Assembly: GCA_040394635.1 (NCBI GenBank)
Contig: JBEBRW010000019.1
Span: 16,925 to 80,924 of the forward strand
From: UBA5239 sp040394635
GTDB lineage: Bacteria > Verrucomicrobiota > Lentisphaeria > Victivallales > Victivallaceae
Direction: 5' to 3'
DNA length: 64,000 bases
Each line of letters begins with the position of its first letter. The first letter of the stretch is position 1. The notes under the pieces were generated by a model. It was given only the letters and a program-made list of their open reading frames with translations, searched no databases and was not told where the DNA came from. Of this stretch, positions 59,880 to 64,000 are shown piece after piece. A program made the position numbers and the translations under genes.

Positions 59880-62759
59880 CTACTTTTTGGCAACCAGGTA
59901 GACGTCTTTCCAGAGGCCCCCTGCCCCGGCGCTGTCGATGACTTTGACCGTCAGCTGGTGCGCGCCCGGTTTGGCATCCTGCGGTACGGCAATAAAAAAA
60001 GGCTCCTGCCAGAGCCTTCCGATATCGCCTTCGTGGTGCCCGCCGATATACTTGCCATCCAGGTAAACCCAGGCACGTTCATCAGCCGCTCCGAAGTAAA
60101 GATGCAAATTATCGCCCGGCGGAATATCCAGGTTCAGCCGGTACCAGCCGGCGCCGTCGTAACCGGGAAATCCCTGATTCTCCCAGCAGTCCCCGACCCG
60201 GATATCCGCCCACGAAGCATCATCGAAGTCCGGGGAGAAATACTTCAGTTTCTCCCCTGCCGCATCCGGGTCCGAGGCGAACTTCCAGCCCCGGTCCAGA
60301 TTCATCACGATCTTGTATCCGCGTTCCAGCTCGGCGCGATCGGCGGCGCTTTGCTTGATTTCATCGATAACCTGCCGCAGGTAGTCGACATGATAGAGAT
60401 ACCCGAGGCGGGGCAAAATCATTGCAGACGACTGCTTTTCCAGCGCATCCACAGCGCTTATGGCGGTCGTGCGGTTTTCCGGAGTCGGAGTCAAACGATA
60501 TGCCCGGATCGCATACAGGGCGTTACTCACTGCGGTCAGGTACTTCACCCCTTCCGCCTGGGCGTGGATCGCGGCTTCGATGCGCCGGTCGCCGGCAGCA
60601 AGCTTCTGAGCCTGCGAAACAAGTTCCCGTCCCCGCTCCAGCTGATCGTTCGGGATTCCGATATAGCCGTACCATGGATTGATCGACACCTGATTCTTTT
60701 TGTTGCTCAGTTCGCGATCCAGCAGAATATAAAGCTGCTCCATCGGCTCGCCCGCCGGACCGTACAGCTTGGCGAAATAATCCTTGCGGAACGCGATTTC
60801 ATCGAACCACGGGTTCCAGGCCAGCCGGGCGGAGAGGTAATAATGATACGGATTTACGCTACTCCAGACTTCGCCCATCTCCTGGATGGAGCCGCGAATT
60901 CCCAGCATATTGTAATACCGGAAGCTCGCGGTATGCGCGGCGGCATTGGAGAAGGTGTAGAACGGCGTCAGGTAATTGTAACTGTAAATATTAAGGTTAC
61001 CGCCCGACAGTTTCGCCCATTGCAGGATTTCTCCGGCGGAGGACTCCTCCCACGGCATGCGCGAGGGATCATCGCCGCCGTACTGGCAATACTGGATATC
61101 GACATTCGGCAACGGCTTCACCGCTTTCGGCGGCGACGCGGTATTGCCGTAAGCGTAGGTCAAAACCCGCTTTTCCGGTCCGATTTTCGCCGCCACGGCG
61201 TTGGCCAGATACAGATTGTTGTCGGTGGCGCTGTTCAAATTACTGCGGGAGGGATTGACTGCCAGGCACTTATCGCACTGGCACCAGAGACGGTGCCCGT
61301 CCTCCTGCATAATGCCGAAATGGATCATTTCCGGACGGTCCTGAAACTGCTTCCGCGCGATTCCCGCCAGCAAATCCGCCACCTCGGAATTGGTCGTACA
61401 GAGCTGCGCGTTTTCGGCGCGCCATTTGCCGGTGGCCCGCTCGAAGCAATAGTATTCGGGATGTTCGGCGAAATACTGTTCCGGCGGCAGCCAGACGTGC
61501 AGGTTATGCCCCCAGTTTTTCAGCAGCGGGACAATACCGCCGCGTTTGCCGTAAACCGCCTGACTGCGCGGTGTCGCCGGTTCCGCTCCATAAGGAAAAT
61601 CGATTTTCTGCAATTCCACATTGTAGCGGTTTTTGGTCGCGTAATCGGCCATGGCGTAGAGATGCTCCAATGCTCCCGGATTTCTATTGTCGTTGCAATA
61701 ATGCGGGAAACGGTAGTTCATCAACGGCGCATCGGTCAATGAAAATTCCGGTACCGTGAGCTTGTCCGCTTTCGGCACCACTTCCATATAATCGAACGGA
61801 CCGAAAAAGCGGCATCCGGCCACCCGTTCCAGAAAATCGTAAACGCCGTAAACCAGCCCCCGGCCATTGTTGCCGGTGATTTCGATATCGCCGTTGCCGT
61901 CAACGCGCAAGGAAAATCCGTCCGCCGGTTCCTGTTCCGCGATTTTCAAGTGGATTTTCTTCGAGCCGTTAAATTCTGCTCCGGTCGCGGCATGCAGATA
62001 CTTCGCCAGCTCGACGGCGGCGAACTGCGACACGGTGTCATCGCCGGCAGCAACACTATAATCGCTTTTGCCGTTTTCCGCCAGTGTAAACGATTTGGCT
62101 CCGGCGGTTTGCGGAATTGCGTACGGAACAAATTTTTTGTGTTGACTGATGCCTTTTACAATTGCATCGATCTCGGTCTGTTCCGGACTCACCGCACGCT
62201 CGCCAAACCGGAGCGCGGCCATTTCGACCTGCGCCGGCTCGCCCACCGCAAAGGTGAAGTCGACCAGCCTGCCGCCCGCCGACAGATCCGTACTGCCGTT
62301 CGGCGACACCCGGGCAAGTGCGAAAATTCCCTTGCCGAAGTTCACCCGGTCACCACGTTCGAGCTTCAGGTTATAATCGCGCCACTCCGGCGTCAACTCG
62401 GTGATCGTGTAAAACGATGCCGTATTTCCCGGCGACAGCTCGCGGCTGATGTAGATCGTAAACGCCCTGCTTTTCCCGTCGGTGCTGCGCGCCCGGAACA
62501 GCATATAGCGGTATGCGTCCAGCTTGATATTCGCCTTCGGCTGCACCGTAAACCAGGCTCCGCTTTCCTTGATTGCTTCAGGCGTCTTGCCGTCGAAACT
62601 CAACTTGCCGATTCCTCTCGACATGGTGATTTTGTTTGACGAATTATCCGAGGGAATCCAGTTCGTTTTGCCCGGCCCGGCGAAGTTCTCCACCATCAAG
62701 TCCGCCGCGCCCATTCCCAGACCTGCGATGCAGATCAGTAAACTAAATATATATTTCAT
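59880..62759 (-). CDS. Secreted DUF4838 glycoside hydrolase-like protein with C-terminal galactose-binding-type domain
   Basis: A 959-residue protein with a signal peptide (MKYIFSLLICIAGLGMGAAD). After an N-terminal beta domain comes an alpha-glucuronidase-like N-terminal fold (about 215-330; TVSQFAAVELAKYLHAATGAEF, GRGLVYGVYDFLERVAGCRFFGP), then DUF4838 (about 360-640; FAEHPEYYCF, CQCDKCLAVNPS with a Cys cluster). The C-terminus (about 800-959) is a GH2-type sugar-binding sandwich (GWYRLNLDIPPGDNLHLYFGAADERAWVYLDGKYIGGHHEG). Probably acts on an acidic or complex glycan outside the cytoplasm. It follows a pseudopilin gene by 11 bases. Confidence 0.8.
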   Translation of the reverse strand: MKYIFSLLICIAGLGMGAADLMVENFAGPGKTNWIPSDNSSNKITMSRGIGKLSFDGKTPEAIKESGAWFTVQPKANIKLDAYRYMLFRARSTDGKSRAFTIYISRELSPGNTASFYTITELTPEWRDYNLKLERGDRVNFGKGIFALARVSPNGSTDLSAGGRLVDFTFAVGEPAQVEMAALRFGERAVSPEQTEIDAIVKGISQHKKFVPYAIPQTAGAKSFTLAENGKSDYSVAAGDDTVSQFAAVELAKYLHAATGAEFNGSKKIHLKIAEQEPADGFSLRVDGNGDIEITGNNGRGLVYGVYDFLERVAGCRFFGPFDYMEVVPKADKLTVPEFSLTDAPLMNYRFPHYCNDNRNPGALEHLYAMADYATKNRYNVELQKIDFPYGAEPATPRSQAVYGKRGGIVPLLKNWGHNLHVWLPPEQYFAEHPEYYCFERATGKWRAENAQLCTTNSEVADLLAGIARKQFQDRPEMIHFGIMQEDGHRLWCQCDKCLAVNPSRSNLNSATDNNLYLANAVAAKIGPEKRVLTYAYGNTASPPKAVKPLPNVDIQYCQYGGDDPSRMPWEESSAGEILQWAKLSGGNLNIYSYNYLTPFYTFSNAAAHTASFRYYNMLGIRGSIQEMGEVWSSVNPYHYYLSARLAWNPWFDEIAFRKDYFAKLYGPAGEPMEQLYILLDRELSNKKNQVSINPWYGYIGIPNDQLERGRELVSQAQKLAAGDRRIEAAIHAQAEGVKYLTAVSNALYAIRAYRLTPTPENRTTAISAVDALEKQSSAMILPRLGYLYHVDYLRQVIDEIKQSAADRAELERGYKIVMNLDRGWKFASDPDAAGEKLKYFSPDFDDASWADIRVGDCWENQGFPGYDGAGWYRLNLDIPPGDNLHLYFGAADERAWVYLDGKYIGGHHEGDIGRLWQEPFFIAVPQDAKPGAHQLTVKVIDSAGAGGLWKDVYLVAKK

Positions 62760-62770
62760 GATTACTACTA

Positions 62771-63451
62771 CTACTCCAGGTTATAGTACAAGGTCGTTTC
62801 CAAAGTATTCATCAGGCGGTCACCCGGGTTGGCTTCGGCAAATCGCATGTTCGGCAGAATCCACTTGGCATGGCCGGCCAGGAACAACACGTTAATTCCC
62901 TGATTGTTATGGCTCGGAGTATTGCCGGGGGCAGGAAAACCATTGCCGTTGGCATTGTCGGCAAACAGCCACGTACTGTCCACATTTTTCAGAACCTGAC
63001 CGACCCGTAGCGTTTTTCCCCGTATAAAATCCAGCGAATGCTGGCCGCCATACGAGGTATCCGTCAAACGGTACCAATAGTCGTAATCATTATCGTGTAC
63101 GGTCCGGGCCGGGCAATTGAACATTTTCGTATCATCCGATACATACCCGATGCCCCACCAGTCTTCGAGCCAGGTGGTGCTCGGGCGGGTCGTCAACATG
63201 CGGAACACATATTGCGGCCAGGCCATGTTCCGCGCTCCGCCATCCGCGGAATCCCAGCACGGCAGGTAATCCTGATAATCCTGTGCATACGTAGCCACAG
63301 TCAGGCCAATCTGCTTCAGGTTATTGAGGCAGGTCGTCCGCCGGGCTTTTTCGCGGGCCTGGTTCAGGGCCGGAAGCAGCATGGCGGCAAGGATCGCGAT
63401 GATCGCGATTACCACCAGAAGCTCGATAAGTGTAAAATTTTTCTTTCTCAT
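62771..63451 (-). CDS. Pseudopilin-like protein with prepilin-type leader
   Basis: A 226-residue protein with the shortest leader of the four (MRKKN), followed by FTLIELLVVIAIIAILAAML. The residue before the cleavage point is Asn, not Gly. The body has LNNLKQIGLTVATYAQDYQDYLP and a C-terminal HNNQGINVLFLAGHAKW, in which the usual DG has become AG. GGAG lies upstream. It sits 21 bases after the LacI-type gene and 11 bases before the DUF4838 gene, so the three form an operon. Confidence 0.86.
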   Translation of the reverse strand: MRKKNFTLIELLVVIAIIAILAAMLLPALNQAREKARRTTCLNNLKQIGLTVATYAQDYQDYLPCWDSADGGARNMAWPQYVFRMLTTRPSTTWLEDWWGIGYVSDDTKMFNCPARTVHDNDYDYWYRLTDTSYGGQHSLDFIRGKTLRVGQVLKNVDSTWLFADNANGNGFPAPGNTPSHNNQGINVLFLAGHAKWILPNMRFAEANPGDRLMNTLETTLYYNLE

Positions 63452-63472
63452 AAATCTGATCTCCTGTTTATG

Positions 63473-64000
63473 TTATTCGGTTTTACCGAAATTCATTCTC
63501 TCGTCGCGTTCCAGCAGCGAAAATGTATTCAACTGATATAACTCATTGATCACCGCTTCCTTGCAGCCGCAGCTGCCGCCGATGTGCAATACCGGTTCCA
63601 GCTTGATTCCAGCAGACGGCGACTTCAATTCATTGCGTTCGATGCGCTGTTCCAGCAATTCCGCGATCTTCTTGGCCCGCGCCCGGATCGGCTGGACCAT
63701 CGTGGTCAGCGAAACCGTATTGAACTCCGTGAAACTGTAACCGTCGCAACCGATTACCGCCAGGTCCTCCGGGACCCTTATCCCGTGTTGAATCGCCGCT
63801 TTGACGATTTTGCCGCCGACATAGTCGTTCGAGGCAAACATTGCCGTTATGCGGTGTTTCTTCAAGTGATCAAATAACCTCTCCGCATTTCCGCCGATGT
63901 CGCGCAACGCGATTTTCCATTGAGGCTCCGGCTTGATGCCATATTTCCGGTTCTTCTACGTTTTGTGAAAAAAACGCTGGCTAACCGGAACCCCTTCGCA
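63473..64000 (-). pseudogene. LacI-family regulator, C-terminal part, with an in-frame TAG near the window edge
   Basis: The visible frame covers the second half of a LacI-type sensor: LFDHLKKHRITAMFASNDYVGGKIVKAA, IRVPEDLAVIGCDGYSFTEFN, LTTMVQPIRARAKKIAELL and the end LHIGGSCGC. Homology appears to continue upstream through YGIKPEPQWKIALRDIGG (on the minus strand to about 63949), but a TAG at 63958-63956 interrupts the frame, with plausible coding sequence (EGVPVSQRFF) beyond it. The gene may be broken, or there may be a sequencing error; the rest is outside the window. It would control the pseudopilin and DUF4838 genes downstream. Confidence 0.6.

Noticed and set aside
1..64000. CRISPR array, rRNA genes, insertion sequence transposase
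   Set aside because: No regularly spaced repeats, no rRNA-like stretches and no transposase-like protein were seen.

Overview
The window looks like a chromosome segment of an anaerobic, polysaccharide-degrading member of the PVC group, most likely Lentisphaerota (Victivallales-like). The case rests on four proteins with almost identical pseudopilin leaders (FTLIELLVVIAIIAILAAML), the many secreted carbohydrate-active enzymes with LamG, DUF4838 or DUF4874 domains, glycyl radical enzymes (an anaerobic lifestyle), and moderately high GC. The genus assignment is inference.

Layout. 1-2371: the end of a PL8 (chondroitinase-type) lyase and a GH29 fucosidase. 2381-14000: mostly core genes (YaiI, DEAD-box helicase, an NAD(P)-dependent dehydrogenase with an MFS exporter, a large GH106-like glycosidase, MtfA peptidase, acyl-CoA thioesterase, topoisomerase I with an unusual repeat tail). 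14040-15989: a small, AT-richer cluster of one 39-residue membrane peptide and three paralogous membrane-anchored pseudopilin-like proteins. 16097-22743: an IclR-controlled operon encoding two different glycyl radical enzymes, an iron alcohol dehydrogenase and one activase. 22838-27245: tRNA-Lys(CUU) followed by a low-GC island with a GIY-YIG nuclease, a DUF1016 fragment and a tight three-gene ATPase / PIN nuclease / RNA ligase operon. 27246-53139 and 59880-64000: successive carbohydrate-use loci, most built as transcription regulator + pseudopilin + secreted hydrolase. 36665-38620: a cobalamin riboswitch in front of a BtuCD-type ABC transporter. 53585-59717: RRM protein, acyltransferase, an aroA-alr-lipoprotein operon and cinA.

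The carbohydrate loci use five regulator families (GntR/FCD, GntR-LacI, AraC, LacI, LacI). Each seems to switch its own set of hydrolases, esterase, transporter and one pseudopilin, which suggests that the pseudopilins serve as locus-specific surface or periplasmic partners. The two best candidates for undescribed biology are the twin glycyl radical enzyme operon and the ATPase-PIN-RNA ligase module, which pairs a predicted RNA cutter with a predicted RNA sealer beside a tRNA-Lys gene. All functions come from reading sequence motifs; no database search was possible.
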